Source: Sindora glabra
Lineage: Eukaryota > Streptophyta > Magnoliopsida > Fabales > Fabaceae
Reading direction: 5' to 3'
Assembly (NCBI GenBank): GCA_020226215.1
Contig: CM035233.1
Location: 58,241,751-58,305,750 of the forward strand
Length of the DNA: 64,000 nucleotides
In this document: positions 10,488 to 23,914 of the stretch, piece by piece
Position numbering within the stretch: position 1 is the first letter of the stretch
How the letters are laid out: the number at the start of each line of letters is the position of its first letter
Notes under the pieces: model-generated
The model's input: the letters and a program-made list of their open reading frames with translations, nothing else
Databases searched by the model: none
What the model was told of the DNA's origin: nothing
Program-made: the position numbers and the translations under genes

Positions 10488-12479
10488 TTACCTGCCAGTG
10501 ACTTCTGTGTTTAATGGGGTAAGTTGGCTTGTAGTGAGAAAATCATCAGCATCCTTTTGGAAAGAAGGAGGCATGGCAGGCCACACGAAAGCAGGCCTCT
10601 CCCTAGGGACAACTGGTGGAGACGCCTCACCTGTGAGAACTTGTAAGGCAGTCCTCATTGAGGGCCTCATGTGTGGGTTTGGATGACAGCAAGCCAACCC
10701 TAATACAAGCACATTCACAGCTTCTTCCTCGTTGATCTCACCTCTTATCCTCTTATCCACAGCAGAAACTAATTTTCCCTTTCCATGAAGCTCCCAAACC
10801 CAATACACTATGTTGTTCTTGTGATCATCCTCAGCATACAGATTCCCAGGCCTTTTTCCGGACACAACTTCCAACACAAGAACCCCAAATGCATACACAT
10901 CGGTCTCCACAGTTGCCCTCCCCGTAAGAAACGTTTCTGGAGCCATATAGCCTGGTGTGCCTGCAATTTCCTTCGTGGAATGATGAGTATCATTCCTTTT
11001 CTGCATCGTACGAGCCAATCCGAAATCTCCGAGTTTAGCATTGAAGTCTAAATCCAACATTATGTTGCTAGCCTTTATGTCTCTATGAAGAACCTTCTTC
11101 TCGCATCCATTGTGAAGATAGTCAAGTGCCTGAGCCACCCCATGTATTGCATTGAGCCTATTTTCCCAGTTCAGTGTCGAAGATTCCTCTTTTAATCCAA
11201 TCTCTTCATCACCAAATAAGTACTTGTCGAGGCTTCCATTGGGCATAAACTCGTAGACAATAAGCAGTTCTTGTCTCTCATAGCACCAGCCAATCAGTTT
11301 AACCAGATTTCTGTGATGAATGTTGCCAATTGTTGTGACTTCTGCTATGAATTCTTGCTTGCCTTGACGAGAATTTTTCGAGACTCTTTTCACAGCAATC
11401 TCTTTATTTCCTAACAATCCCCTGTAAACAGTCCCAAAGCCACCTTCACCAAGCTTGTTTTGGGGACTAAATTTCCCTGTTGCTTTTCTGATTTCTCCGA
11501 GTCTGAACTGCTTTGGGGCCATAGAGGAGCCTTGAATCTGATCTTCTATCCTCGGATAAGCATCCTCCGGTATCTCCATAAGGCGTTTTCTTTGCCAAAT
11601 CAAGAAAAACACTGCCCCGCTGACGATAACCACAGCCGGAACTGTGATCCAAACCCACAACAGGTTTCTGCCATCACCTTTAATATCGACACCACTGAAT
11701 TCCCACGCTCTTACACAATTCAGCTCTGTGAAATTGCTCGTTGAACCCGAAAATCCCAGATGAACCACTTCAGGAAGATAAGAAGAAAGATTAAGAGGAG
11801 GAGAAATTAACAAAGGCTTCATGTCCTTATCTGTGGTATTCATCATGTAACCAAAAACCGAAATTACATCATTGGCATACTGAATCATGATCGACACGTT
11901 AACAGCAGACGAAATATTAATCCCCAAAGGCAGTAACGGGACCTGTTTGATGGAGACAATACCATTAACGTTGACGCCGACATGACCGTCAGGGCCATCG
12001 TCCTCGAAGCTCTTCCTCGTATCGAACTCAACCGCCATTATTGCAGCTTGAGATGTGCCGTTGGTGGCGGAATTCACTATACCGAGCCATTTTCCTTGGC
12101 TATTTTGTGGAAGAGCCGTGTCGGCAGCTAATATGAAGGCCATGCCTTCGCCTCCTTCGGGAGTTGTTCGCGGGTTGATGTTGAGGACGAAGGTGGTGTT
12201 AAAGCTGGCAAGCTGGTTCTTCTTCTTGTTGTATAACCTGTACGGTTCATTGTAGAAGACTCTTCCAGCATAGTTGGATATATCTGCTCCGATAGCATCT
12301 GGTGTGATTTGGATGGCATTCAGATATACACGTGATGTGCTTTGATTGAGAAGTAATTGAGCTTCGTCTTGGGATTGGAAAGTGGGAAAATTGAAAGAAA
12401 AGCTGGTGGCTTGGATAAGGAAAATGCAGAAGATGATTGCTGCCAGGAATTGAGAGCTGACCAGCAAAGAAGGGCTCAT
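10488..12479 (-). CDS. L-type lectin-domain receptor-like serine/threonine kinase
   Basis: A single-exon gene encoding 663 residues, a normal length for the family, with start ATG at 12477-12479. The order is: a signal peptide (about 1-27, hydrophobic FLAAIIFCIFLIQA); a legume-lectin ectodomain (about 28-265, with VEFDTRK at 150 and the metal-loop remnant GHVGVNVN, where the usual Asn before His is Gly); one membrane helix (about 274-296); and a cytosolic kinase (about 336-615). Kinase motifs are complete: glycine loop GEGGFG (344-349), Lys364 in IAVKR, Glu380 in helix C, HRDIKASN (465-472), DFG (485-487), APE (514-516). Products of this family sit in the plasma membrane and act in immunity, cell-wall sensing and development. 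Overall resemblance is to the LecRK-IX type, but the subclass is my inference and the ligand is unknown. It is related to the pseudogene at 32254-34161, and its 3' flank is duplicated at 1270-1790. Confidence 0.95.
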   Translation of the reverse strand: MSPSLLVSSQFLAAIIFCIFLIQATSFSFNFPTFQSQDEAQLLLNQSTSRVYLNAIQITPDAIGADISNYAGRVFYNEPYRLYNKKKNQLASFNTTFVLNINPRTTPEGGEGMAFILAADTALPQNSQGKWLGIVNSATNGTSQAAIMAVEFDTRKSFEDDGPDGHVGVNVNGIVSIKQVPLLPLGINISSAVNVSIMIQYANDVISVFGYMMNTTDKDMKPLLISPPLNLSSYLPEVVHLGFSGSTSNFTELNCVRAWEFSGVDIKGDGRNLLWVWITVPAVVIVSGAVFFLIWQRKRLMEIPEDAYPRIEDQIQGSSMAPKQFRLGEIRKATGKFSPQNKLGEGGFGTVYRGLLGNKEIAVKRVSKNSRQGKQEFIAEVTTIGNIHHRNLVKLIGWCYERQELLIVYEFMPNGSLDKYLFGDEEIGLKEESSTLNWENRLNAIHGVAQALDYLHNGCEKKVLHRDIKASNIMLDLDFNAKLGDFGLARTMQKRNDTHHSTKEIAGTPGYMAPETFLTGRATVETDVYAFGVLVLEVVSGKRPGNLYAEDDHKNNIVYWVWELHGKGKLVSAVDKRIRGEINEEEAVNVLVLGLACCHPNPHMRPSMRTALQVLTGEASPPVVPRERPAFVWPAMPPSFQKDADDFLTTSQLTPLNTEVTGR

Positions 12480-13099
12480 TTTTTCGGCTGATGATTCGGC
12501 CAGGAATGGCCTTTGGAAGGTGATTTCAATGGAAATGAAATTTTACAGAATTTTGGCGATCTCGATAGCTAAGGAATCATTATTAATGTTATTGTATTAT
12601 TACATACAAATTATACATACCAAGATAGTGGTTATGGTCAATGATTAAGAAGAGTCGATTAGATATTTTGGAAGGTACTTTCCGTGTGAATGCATTGATG
12701 TTTTGTTAGAATCTAACGTGGAATGTGTAGCAGGTGATGTGGTATTTCATTGGATAATGACAAAGACTCTTTCAAAGAAACATGTTCAAAAAAAATATAT
12801 AATATGCACTGGTAGATGCCAAAACAATTCGATATCTTTTATATTTATTAAATTAAATTAAATTTTATAAATTTATTTGATCATTATATAATTAATTAAT
12901 AAAATTTAATTTATATTTAAAATTAAATTTTAAATTCTATTTTCAATGGATATAATATTGAATATATTTTTTTAATTTCGTCCTAAATACTGTGCCAATT
13001 GGCTTCAATTTACTCATTTTATCGCCTTTATATTAATAAAATAAAATAATTATTTATTAACTTTGTTGAAATCACAATTATTTCTTTGCATTAAAAGTT
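12480..13099. other. Upstream region of the lectin receptor kinase
   Basis: Expected to hold the promoter of the minus-strand kinase gene. I see no clean TATAAA box at a normal distance; the nearest AT-rich candidate is TGTATAAT around 12612-12619. No other gene or clear repeat is visible. Confidence 0.4.
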
Positions 13100-16000
13100 T
13101 TTGATTTAAATTTAGTTAAGGTCGATACCATAATTCTTGAAAAGTTTACGGTAACGTTCGGAAATTATTTAACTCATTGAGTTCTTTGACAGATCTAAAT
13201 TTAGGTCTGAAGTTATCAAAGATAATGAATTTTAGAAAGTAAACCAATCTAATAAACCGAAGACTCGCTTTATAAAGACTTACTAACTCTGCTTTTTTTT
13301 TTTTTATCATATCATTATAAATATATGAAAATTGCTTTATTTATACGATTCACGTGTCGCCAAATCCAGTTGGAGTTGGTGCCCACAAGAACGCAATTCT
13401 TGAAGTTGGAATCAGCAAAGAAAGTTAATTCTTATATAATTGATTTGGTCATTCTTATTAAGTTATGGTTTTAATTTGATTCATTTTCCTTAACTTCGAG
13501 ATACAATTATCGTATAAAATTATATGAGATACAAACTACAGGTTGTTGTTGATTAAAGATAATATATTAGTTTAAATTTATTTTATCAGTTTTGATCAAA
13601 CGAATTGGTAAACTAAGTTAGCAATAACAGCATTTTGAATTAATCAACATTATTAAAAACTTATAGTATTGTCATAAAATATTGGGCTATGCTTCCATTA
13701 TCATTATTAGAGAAAAGAAAAGCTTTAAGCAATTATTACTCATTGGAAACCTCGTGGGCCATTCCACACACACAAAGTAGCTAAACTTGTTTGAAAAATT
13801 ATAGTCAACGGCGGCATTCTTTAGTAATTAACGTGTTTTAAATTATTAGGTTGATTTAGAGTGTATCTGGTTAGGTAGAATGGAGTAAAAAAGTAAATAG
13901 TTAAAAAATCTATTTAATATACAAATGGTTATTTTGTAGGGAATAATTGTTTCATCAAATGATGAAATTACCCATTTCATTATTTATGGAATAATTTTAT
14001 TATACATATATTGCTTATGTTTTTTTTATATATTTTAATGTTATCTTTTGTTAATATATAATAAGAAATATTTATTTTTGAATTTTTTTATTAAAATATT
14101 TTAATAATTATATTTTTAAGAATAAAATTTAAAATATAATATCTTGCATTGTTTAAAAAAATCTAATATAAAAATTTAGTAAACTAAAATTTTTATACTT
14201 TTATTACAGATTTTTTTCATTAATTATAAGTTTGATAATAAAATTTAAACTGCGGCAATTTATATCATTGAATACCTCAAATACTTTAATAATATAAGAT
14301 GATTTAGTAAGATATTCATTATTCCACAATAAGGACATTATTGTAGTTAATAACTTTTTTTTCATTCAATTCCTATATTATTTTATTATATTAAACATAA
14401 AAATTGAATGGAATATTTTATTTCATTCCTTATCATATAAAATATAAATACAAAGTGATCAATTCATTCCATTCCCATTCTCCTTTTCATTTTCATTCTT
14501 ATTTCATTTAATTATATCAAATACAACATTAGTTTCAAGGATTTGTTACTTTAAGTAATTTATATTTTAAAGCTATAATTAGAGCAAATAGTTGATAGTT
14601 GGTAAATTGATAGGTCAGCTAATTTTATTAGAAGCGTTTAGTAAAATTAACAATTAAACTAGTTAAAAATATAAAATAATATAAAAAGTTATGTTAACAT
14701 AAATAAATATTTGAATCAAATTTATATTTATTTTGAAATCAAGTTATATTGACACAATAAATATATTTAAAATTTAATTAATTATATTTTTATATTACAT
14801 TTTTATTTATTTATTTACCATTAAAAACAAAAATATAATTAAAGGCATATATTATCAATCAACTAGAAAATAAAAATAAATTTTAAAAACTTGATAATTA
14901 AGCTATGCTTATTAAATCAAAATTTATGTTTTTCAATAAATTGTACAGTACACTTTTAGAGATTAATTTATAATTTAGTGATCAAATTGATAATTTATAA
15001 GTTAACTTATTTATTGTACTAATTTAAATTTTAATTTTACTCATAATTATTAATAGATTAGACAACACGGTAAATATCATTATAAATTCTTAAAGGTGAA
15101 GACTTCCATGTCATAACCAAATGGTTTGACGAGTATTATAAAATTTTGATAGTCTATCATAGGAGTCTCCATAAAAAAATAGTGGAGACCGGAAAAAATT
15201 ATGTGCTATTAACAATAACATTTTCTTAGTATTATTATAAACTTTAACTTCTAAAAAATTACTCAGGACATGCGTTGGCACTGAGATAAAGCAATATTTT
15301 ATTTTTAAATATATTTATCATGAAAAAACCAAAGTATTTTTCTTGGCGAAGTTTATCCATGATGGCATGCCTTTTACATATGAGACCGAAAGATTTGTAA
15401 ACGTATTTAATGCATTTAAATTATGTTTATTAAATTAATTAAAAATATATTATTAAACATAAAAGAAATCATATATTAATATATAAAAATAATTTATTTT
15501 TATTGATATAATACATAAAATTTAATATATTCAATACAATTAAGATTTTACATATATAAATAAATATAGATATAAATATAAATTAATTAATTAATAAATA
15601 AAAGCGGGTCACATAAGAAGCTTCGTTAATTACTGCCATTGACTACTTGCCATTGCGCCGGACTTCAATAATGCCTTGTACTTTATTTTATTTATTTCCA
15701 ATCGCAAAGGGGGTTAGGAGATGTCTGACAATTACTTTATTTTATTTATTTATTTTCGATAATGCCGGATATGTCTGGCAAGAAAGACCGCAAATGAGTA
15801 GGAGATGGTCCCATGATGCAAAGTCGGAATATTAGCGTGCAGCTAAATATTCAACAAAACGCGTCAAGACAAAGCCCAGGGATGGGGGTTATAATTTTTA
15901 ATATGATATAACATAAATATAATATGTTTATTTAAGTTCCAATTAACACATTAATTTCTTTAAAATTTTATATTGAATTTTAAAAATATTATTTAAAAAT

Positions 16001-16226
16001 AATTAATAATTAAATTCTAAGTAAATATATATAATAAAAATATAAAATTTTTATTTTAATGAAATAATATTAAGAATATAAAATGATATTTTATTAATAA
16101 TTAAAAATATTTTTATAAAAATTAGTAAATAATTAAATTTAATAAATAATTTTATAATATAAATTTTATTAATTAAAATTATTAAACTGATTACACAAAT
16201 GACCTATTTTAATATATTTAATAAAC
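13100..16226 (+). repeat. 3.1-kb direct duplication, copy 1 (uninterrupted)
   Basis: This copy matches 16238-19333 plus 29397-29942 in order and orientation. Long shared blocks begin near 13119 (ACCATAATTCTTGAAAAGTT) and run to AATATATTTAATAAA near 16220. The copies differ by scattered substitutions and small indels, so the duplication is not recent. Copy 1 lacks both insertions present in copy 2, so it preserves the pre-insertion sequence. I recognise no gene in the unit. A block at 15322-15410 is among the best conserved, but reads as no known protein. Confidence 0.9.
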
Positions 16227-16237
16227 AATACAAAGCC

Positions 16238-19200
16238 ATTTAAATTTACTTAAGGTGAATACCATAATTCTTGAAAAGTTTACGGTAACGTTCGGAAATT
16301 ATTTAACTCATTGAGTTCTTTGACAGATCTAAATTTAGGACTGAAGTCATCAAAGATAATGAATTTTAGAAAATAAACCAATCTAATAAACCGAAGACTC
16401 GCTTTGCAAAGACTTACTGACTCTGTTTTTTATCATATCATTATAAATATATGGAAATTGCTTTATTTAAACAATTCGTGTGTCGCCAAATCCAGTTGGA
16501 ATTGGTGTCCACAACAACGCAATTCTTGAAATTGGAATTAGCAAAGAAAGTTAATTCTAATATAATTGATTTGGTCATTTTTATAAAGTCATGCTTTTAA
16601 TTTGATTCATTCTCCTTACCTTTTGGGATATGATTATCGTATAAATTATATGAGATACAAACTACAGGTTGTTGATGATTAAAGATAATATGAGTTTAAA
16701 TTTATTTTATCAGTTTTGATCTTGTGAATTGGTAAACTAAGTTAGCAATAACAACGTTTTGAATTAATCAAAGTCATTAAAACTTATATTATTCACATTT
16801 GTTGTCATAAAAGATTGGGCTATACTGCCATTATCATTATTATCGAAAAGAAAAGCTTAAAGCAAATATTACTCATCGGAAACCTGTGGGCAATTTCACA
16901 CATAAAGTAGCTAAAGTTTTGGATTATTAGGCTGATTTAGCGTGTATTTGATTGCATAGAATAAAGTAGAAAAGTGAATAGTTAAAAAATCTATTTAATA
17001 TACAAATGGCTATCATTCCATCAAATGATGGAATTACCTATTTTATTATTTATGCAATGACTTTATTACACATTTTTTTATATTTTTAATATTATCTTTT
17101 GCTAATATATAATAAGAAATATTAATTTTTGAATATTTTTATTAAAATATTTTAATAATTATATTTTTAATAGTAAATTTTAAAATATAATATTTTGTAT
17201 TGTTTAAAAAATTTAATGTAAAATTTTAGTAAATTAAAATTTTTATATTTTTATTATAGAATTTTTTTTAATCATAAGTTTAATAATAAAATTTAAATGG
17301 TGACATTTTTTATCATTGATTGTATCAAATACTTTAATAATATTAGATGATTTAATAAGATATTTATTATTTTGTAATAAGGACATTATTGTTATTAATC
17401 ACTTTTTTATTCAATTCTTACATTATTTTATGAGAAAAAAGCAAAATACATTCTTCAACTTTAAGGTAGTTAGATTTTACCCCATCTTACTTTGGGAATT
17501 TAAAAATCACCACCTAAACTTGAATTTAACACCCATTATTAATTTAATTAACTATTTTATTAAATTATATAATTTTTTATGAACTTTTTAAAAAAAATTA
17601 CAATATTATAGTATATTGATTTATTTTGCCATTTTTTCACATATAATTTTGCAATCTTTTTTTATTATCTAATTAAAATTTTATATATCTAATTTAATTC
17701 TTGTTAATTATATAATATAGAAATTATTTATGAAATAATAACATGATAAAATAAAATACTATAATATTATAATTTTTATTTGGCAATATTATTAAAAAAT
17801 TATATAATTTAATAAAATAATAAAATAAGTTGATAGTGGGTGCTAATTCTAAGTTTAATATAGTTTAATGGGATAATTTTTAAGTTTTTAAAGTAAAAGG
17901 AGATAAAATCCAACCATCCTAAAATTGAAGGAGGTATTTTACATTTTTCTCTTATCTTATTATGCCAAACATAAAAATGAAATACTTTATTTCATTTATT
18001 ACCATATTAAATATAATTACAAAATGATTAATTCATTTCAATCCCATTCTCTTTTTCATTCTCATTCTTATTCCATTCCATTATATCAAATGCAACATTA
18101 ATTTCAAGGATTTGTTACTTTAAGTAATTTATATTTTAATTTAAAGCTATATTTAGAGCAAATAGTTAATAAATTAATTAATAATTGATAATTGATAAAT
18201 TGGTAAGTTAGTTAATTTTATTAGAACAGTTAAATTAGTTAAAATATATAAAATGATATAAAAAGCTATGTTAGCATAAACAAATATTTGAACTAAATTT
18301 ATATTTATTTTGAAATCAAGTTATAGTGATATAGTAAATACATTTAAAATAAAATTTTAAAATTTAATTAATTATATTTTTCATGTTACATATTTATTTA
18401 TTTATTTACCATTAAAAATAATAATGTAATTACTGAAAATATAATTAAAGGCATATATTGTCAATCAATTAAAAATTTATGTTTTTAAATAAGGATAAAT
18501 TTAAAAAACTTGCTAACTAAGCTATGTTTATTAAATCAAAATTTATGTTTTTCAATAGATTAGTATACCACACTTCTAAAGATTAATTTATAATTTATTG
18601 ATTAAATTGGTAATTTATAAGTTACTTATTTTTTATATTAAATATAGTCTAAATTTTAATTTTTCTCATAATTATTTAACAGATTAGACAATGCGGTAAA
18701 CATTATTATAAATTCTTAAAGGTGAAGACTTCACGTCATAACCAAATGGTTTGACAAGTATTACAAAATTTTGATTGTCTATCATATTAGTCTCTATAAA
18801 AATAACAGTGGAGCATGGAAAAAAATCTTTGGTATTAACAATACCATTTTCTTAGTATTATTAGAATCTTTAACTTCTAAAAAATTACTTAGGACATGTT
18901 TTGGCACTGAAATCAAGCAATTATTTTATTTTAAATATATTTATCATGAAAAAACCAAAGTATTTTTCTTGGCGAAGTTTATCCATCATGGCATGCCTTT
19001 TACATATGAGACCGAAAGATTTTTAAACGTATTTAATGCATTTGAATTACGTTTATTAAATTAATTAAAAATATATTACTAAACATAAAATAAATCATAT
19101 ATTAATATATAAAAAATAATGTATTTTTATTGATTTAATACATATAATTTAATATATTTAATACAATTAAGATTTTATATATATAATTGAATATAGATAT

Positions 19201-19333
19201 AGATATAAATATAAATAAATTAATTAATAAATAAATAAAAGCTGTTCACATAAGAAGGTTCGTTAATTGTTGCCATTGCGTACTTGCCATTATCCCGGAC
19301 TTTCAATAATGCTTTGTACTTTATTTTATTTAT
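16238..19333 (+). repeat. 3.1-kb direct duplication, copy 2, left part
   Basis: Matches copy 1 from its start to about 15691. It is interrupted by a 520-bp MITE at 17432-17951 (the empty site in copy 1 is near 14383-14391). At 19333 the match stops abruptly at TTTATTTAT and resumes at 29397, on the far side of the Mutator-like element. Confidence 0.9.
17432..17951. mobile_element. 520-bp MITE with long terminal inverted repeats
   Basis: The left end (GAGAAAAAAGCAAAATAC, then TTCTTCAACTTTAAGG and GATTTTACCCC) is mirrored by the right end on the other strand (GAGAAAAATGTAAAATAC, CCTTCAATTTTAGGATGG, GATTTTATCTCC), with similarity for about 110 bases. It is flanked by TTATTTTAT (17423-17431) and TTATCTTAT (17952-17960), a 9-bp duplication with one mismatch. 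The paralogous position in copy 1 of the 3.1-kb duplication is empty. A 9-bp duplication and long inverted repeats suggest a non-autonomous Mutator-like element. It has no coding capacity. Confidence 0.85.
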
Positions 19334-19990
19334 AGTAAATTACATTGTAATACCATTTTCTAAATTTCCTTTGAAAGAGGTGCTAGTTAATCTTTATTTT
19401 AAAAAGATATCGATTTTATAAATTATTACTATTATATTTTCAAAATATCTTTTTTTAATTGTTTTCCATTCTTATCTTTTTTATGTAAGATTTTCTATTA
19501 TTTGTTGTCCACTTTTAACACTTTATATGTCTATTTTGGATTTCAATCCTTGTTCAGTATTTATGGTTGATTGATCTCTTCCATTTTCCGATTTACATTG
19601 CCTATGTGGATTGCTTCTTTTTTTATTGGATTATTATTAGATAATTGTGATTTTTTTCTCAATGGAACAATGTCTATTGTTCGTGTATAAGTGTAAAGGT
19701 AAAACTATAGTATTGAAGATTAACACTAGTATAGATTATGATAATTTAATTTAAATGATATGTGCGAATTTTAAGGATCTATTTGCTAATAATTTTTTCC
19801 TATCCTATTCTTTTCCTCGTCATCCTATTTGTTCATTAAGGAATAAATTAGAATTGAAAATATGATTGACTTGGCTTGTATATTAGATTTGAAATATATG
19901 AATTTGAGTGTGAATATTGGTTCGAGTTTTGTATGACATTCACTCTATAATGGTGTTGTTATTTTAGAGAAATAGGTTACTATTTTGGAT

Positions 19991-22308
19991 ATGATGAAGT
20001 GTAATGATACTTTAGTTGTAAGTTTGTATTCTTCAAATAGTAAAAAAGTTTTATTGTACGATTCATGGTCAGGTGCAATCAGCCATGTTGGTAAGAGGTT
20101 CTTTAGTGATATTATTGAGATTAGGAATGTATTGTGTAAGTATTCAATTGAGAAATATTTTTTATTTGATTATGTTAAGAATACAAAAATGAAGGTGGCA
20201 GCTGCTGTATACTCAAAGAAGCACAAGAAAGGCTATAAGTGGGCTGTGATTGCTTCATTATACAAGGTTAATGATTTTTTCTATATTAATGAATTAGTGA
20301 ATCATCACACTTTTATTCTCATGTTAAATAGTTTAACTTAAAAAAGGAAGGAATTTAAATTGATTTCTGAATTGGTCATGGATCTAGTTAGGAGATTCAT
20401 ATCTCTAACAACCAATAAAGCTATAAATCATTTTTAAAATAATTATGGATTGACAATTCCTTATTGGAAAGCATGGCATGTAATGGAGAAAGCAAATGGC
20501 ATGGTATTTAGTAATTTTAATGACTCTTTCATACAAATTAATTGGTATGTATTTGCTATGAATAAAGTGAATTCTGGTAGTTGTATTGTGGTGGATATGG
20601 GTGATAGTAATATGAGATTCAAAAAGATATTTATCGTATTTCATGCTTATATTGAAGAACTTATGTTTTATAGATCCCTTTTGTTCATTAATGAGACCTT
20701 TTTGAAATCCAAGTTTAAGGGGGTCATCCTATTAACTATCGATAATGATGACAATCAAGGTAAATTTTTTTATTTTAAGTTTATTATGCATGATTTTTCA
20801 ATCAAGAATGATTTTGTTTGCCTATTTGATTGGTATTACTGTTTGGAGGATAAATAGTAATATGGTATCCCATGTTACTATTTTCTTTTTCTTTTATTGG
20901 TATTTTTATTTAGAATATCCTCTTATTTAAATGTTTTATTTTGAGTTTCATCGATGCTACTATTTAGAGCCTAAACAATAATACGGAAGCATTAATGTCA
21001 TTTTTTGGTAATTTTGTTATTAATAAAAGTTAATTTAGCTATCTATTATTAGTTTTTATTAGTTGGATTGATAATTAAATGTACTTATTTAGCTACTAGA
21101 TTGATGTTATTGTTAGGAGATGAAATAGTAATATGGAAGTTGTGTCATTATTTTTTGTGAGTTTTACTATTAATGAGAATTTATTTGTCTATTTATTGTG
21201 TTTTTTTAATTAAAGTTATTGTTTCCAACCAAACAATAACATGGCTTATGTTGCAGATCATATTTTTATTTTAATGGCTTATGTTTCTATTTGTTGTGAC
21301 CATTCATTTTAAGGTTATTTTCTCTAATTTTTTCTGTGGTTAATTCTAAAAATCAAGAAAATTAGTTTTAGTTCCTTTCATCGTTGTCCATAGTATTCGA
21401 TGTAGACCAACAGGTGATTTTTATTTTCAATCATAATTTGGAATTGCTCGAAGCAATGCTTAAAGTTTTTCTAATGACACCTCACTTCTTTTGTTTACAT
21501 CATTTAAAATAGAATTTGAGGAACAAATTCAATGGTGCTACATTTTCAAATTCCTTCAAGGAGCACATAGTTTGTTAATTTACAATGTGTGCATATTCCT
21601 CAACAGTAGGTGTATTCAATGAGAACTTGAAAATTTTCAAATGTGAAAAAGATCAAATTGCTCAAAATTTTCTCACAGTGCTTGCACCTATATGTTGGTC
21701 GAACATTTTCAGCTGTAATTATTATTATGGTAAGATGATATCAAATATAGTTGAATCATACAATAACATTCATTCGAAGTTGATAGAGTGGCATGCTAAA
21801 TGAAAGTCTGAATGATTGGGTTGGAATGGGCTTATTTGTCTTGTTTGGGTGCTAAGATTAGATTTACACTTAAGGAAGTGTAAAGGTTTAGTTGTTAGAA
21901 ATTCATCAAAAACTATTTTTGAAATGTTAATAGATCCAACTCTATATGTTGATATTTCTCAACACAATTGCACTTGTCACTAATGGCAAATGGATAATTT
22001 TCCTTGTGTTCATACAGTTGTTATTAGAAGATGTGGGATTTCTATGAATAAGATTGTTGAAAATTATTTCCACATAATTACATATAGGAAGATTTATGAA
22101 TGAGTCATACACCCTGTTCCTACAATGCTGAGGTAGGAAATTGATGTAAGAAAGGAAGTAGCTATCTTACCTCTGATTTCAAAAAGATAAGTTAGCAAAT
22201 CTAAGAAGATGAGGATTAGGTTGAGGGGTGAGTGTGTTAAAAAGATTAGATTTGGAAGATATAGCAAATTAGGACATTACAATAAAAAAAGTTGCAAGAA
22301 GTCAGCTT
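19991..22308 (+). pseudogene. MuDR-type MULE transposase, broken
   Basis: The pieces read in order. An N-terminal domain lies at 19991-20341 (VGKRFFSDIIEIRNVLCKYS, then KKHKKGYKWAVIASL and NHHTF). A DDE-core region lies at 20450-20857 (FKKIFIVFHAYIEEL, LLFINETFLKSKFKG, where the family usually has Asp in place of the Asn before Glu). A later core block lies at about 21480-21803 (FCLHHLKYNLRNKF, MISNIVESYNN). A SWIM zinc finger starts at 21969 (CTCH, stop codon, WQMDNFPCVH). The C-terminus is basic (KKMRIRLRGE, then a GHYNKKSCKK zinc-knuckle remnant). Stops and frameshifts separate the blocks, and 20860-21470 has no readable frame, possibly an intron or decayed sequence. The 3' part is tandemly duplicated (22117-22644). 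The order of domains is that of plant MULE transposases, which cut and paste the element in the nucleus. This copy cannot be functional. Confidence 0.85.
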
Positions 22309-22644
22309 AAATGTAATTTTTTTCTATCGCACAATTATAATGTTTATGATTCTTTTACTTTGTAAGAAGAAATAGTAACATTCCTACAATGCTAAGGTAG
22401 GAAGTTGATGTAGGAAAGGAAGCAATTATCTTACCTTCGATTTCAAAAAAATAAGTTAGCAGATCTAAGAAAATGAGAATTAGGTTGAAGGGTGTGTGTT
22501 AAGAAAATTAAGTGTGGAAGATATAGCAAAATAGGATATCACAATAAAAAAAGTTATGATGAGCTGACTTGAATACAATTTTTTTCTATGGCACAATTGT
22601 AATGTTTATAATTCTTTTACTTTGTAAAAGGAAATAGTAATGTT
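22117..22644 (+). repeat. 264-bp tandem duplication of the transposase 3' end
   Basis: The segment from TTCCTACAATGCT at 22117 recurs at 22381 with period 264 and scattered mismatches. It includes the codons for the basic C-terminal tail and the downstream sequence ending at a copy of the GAAATAGTAAC motif. Confidence 0.9.
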
Positions 22645-23586
22645 TTTCTAATATAGCAATGCAATTGGTTATTATTTAGCATTAGTGGTTGATATGTTTT
22701 TATTTAGTTAGTCTTAGTAGTAAAAGCAATGAAAAGCTACACAATTACTTGCATATTACTATTTTAATTCCAAATAGTAATATCAAGGTAAAATTTATAA
22801 ATATAGAGTAAATGAATTCTAAATGTTAAAAGAAATTAGAAAGAAAAATATGCTGAATTTTTATTAACATTTATGATTGAATGTTACATATAATTGAATT
22901 TGACCTACAAGAAAATGTTACATTTATACATAAGAATCATCTTTAGTTGGAATGATTAAAATCCCTGAGGAAGTTATTCACTAATTTTACCATGTATTTC
23001 CTCATAGATTCCAATGAAAATGTTCTTTAAATTTTTTATTCTTGTATATATCTTCTATTTGTTTACATAAAAAATGCTATAATCTTTTCCGAAATTATAA
23101 ATTTATGGAATAAGTTAGTTGGGTACTTCCTAATTATCATATTTGTGGATTAGTAAAAAAGATGTTACTCATTATCTATACTACTATTATGGCAACCTTT
23201 TGTATAATATAAGATCAAAAGGTGGTTTTGAAGTTACTAATTTTACTCTTATATTTATCTCATTCTTGTAAAGAATTTAATTCTTCTTTTCCTCATAATA
23301 GTCTTTCTATTATTCAAATATTAAGTTATGAAAGATATCCAATAAAAAATATTATTATTTGATCTAGAAATAATAACATTAAATAAAAATTAAAAATAAA
23401 TTATCAAATTAAGCATCATTAACAATGAAATTGATAAAAAAATAATATATTATTATTTTCAAAATAAATAGTAATATGTTATTTTCTTAGTTTGACACAT
23501 TACTATATAGTTTAGAAATAGTAACATAACTAAAAAATAATATAAATAAATAAATCAAGTACGATAAATAATACTTTTGAGAGAAA

Positions 23587-23621
23587 ATATGTTACTATTT
23601 GCATACCAAATAGTAACATAT
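23587..23621. repeat. Perfect 15-bp inverted repeat, 5-base loop
   Basis: Best example of the motif family. ATATGTTACTATTTG at 23587-23601 and its exact complement at 23607-23621 flank CATAC. As RNA it could form a stable stem; as DNA it could be a dimeric protein-binding site. Confidence 0.95.
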
Positions 23622-23914
23622 TATTTTTTTAGTTTGATATGTTACTATTTAGGTCTAGAAATAATAATATCAATCAAAAAATAAAATAAATAAATAAACC
23701 AATTATAATTAACAATGAAACTGTCAAAAAATAACATGTTATTATTTTCAAAGCAAATAGTAATATTAACCAATAATAATATATCAATCAATGTCACTCT
23801 AAAATAGTTGGTATTTGATCGTAATCTAAACATCACTCACCATCCATTTTGGCATCAAGAAGGTATAGATCAGCAGTCCTCGTTGAGTTGTAATGAGTCT
23901 ATTTACACTTAACA

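Noticed and set aside
10785..11744. Plus-strand and alternate-frame open frames across the lectin kinase gene
   Set aside because: They are shadows of the intact minus-strand kinase, which has complete catalytic motifs.
15647..15835. Short plus-strand frame in copy 1 of the duplication
   Set aside because: The equivalent frame is not kept in copy 2 and shows no domain.
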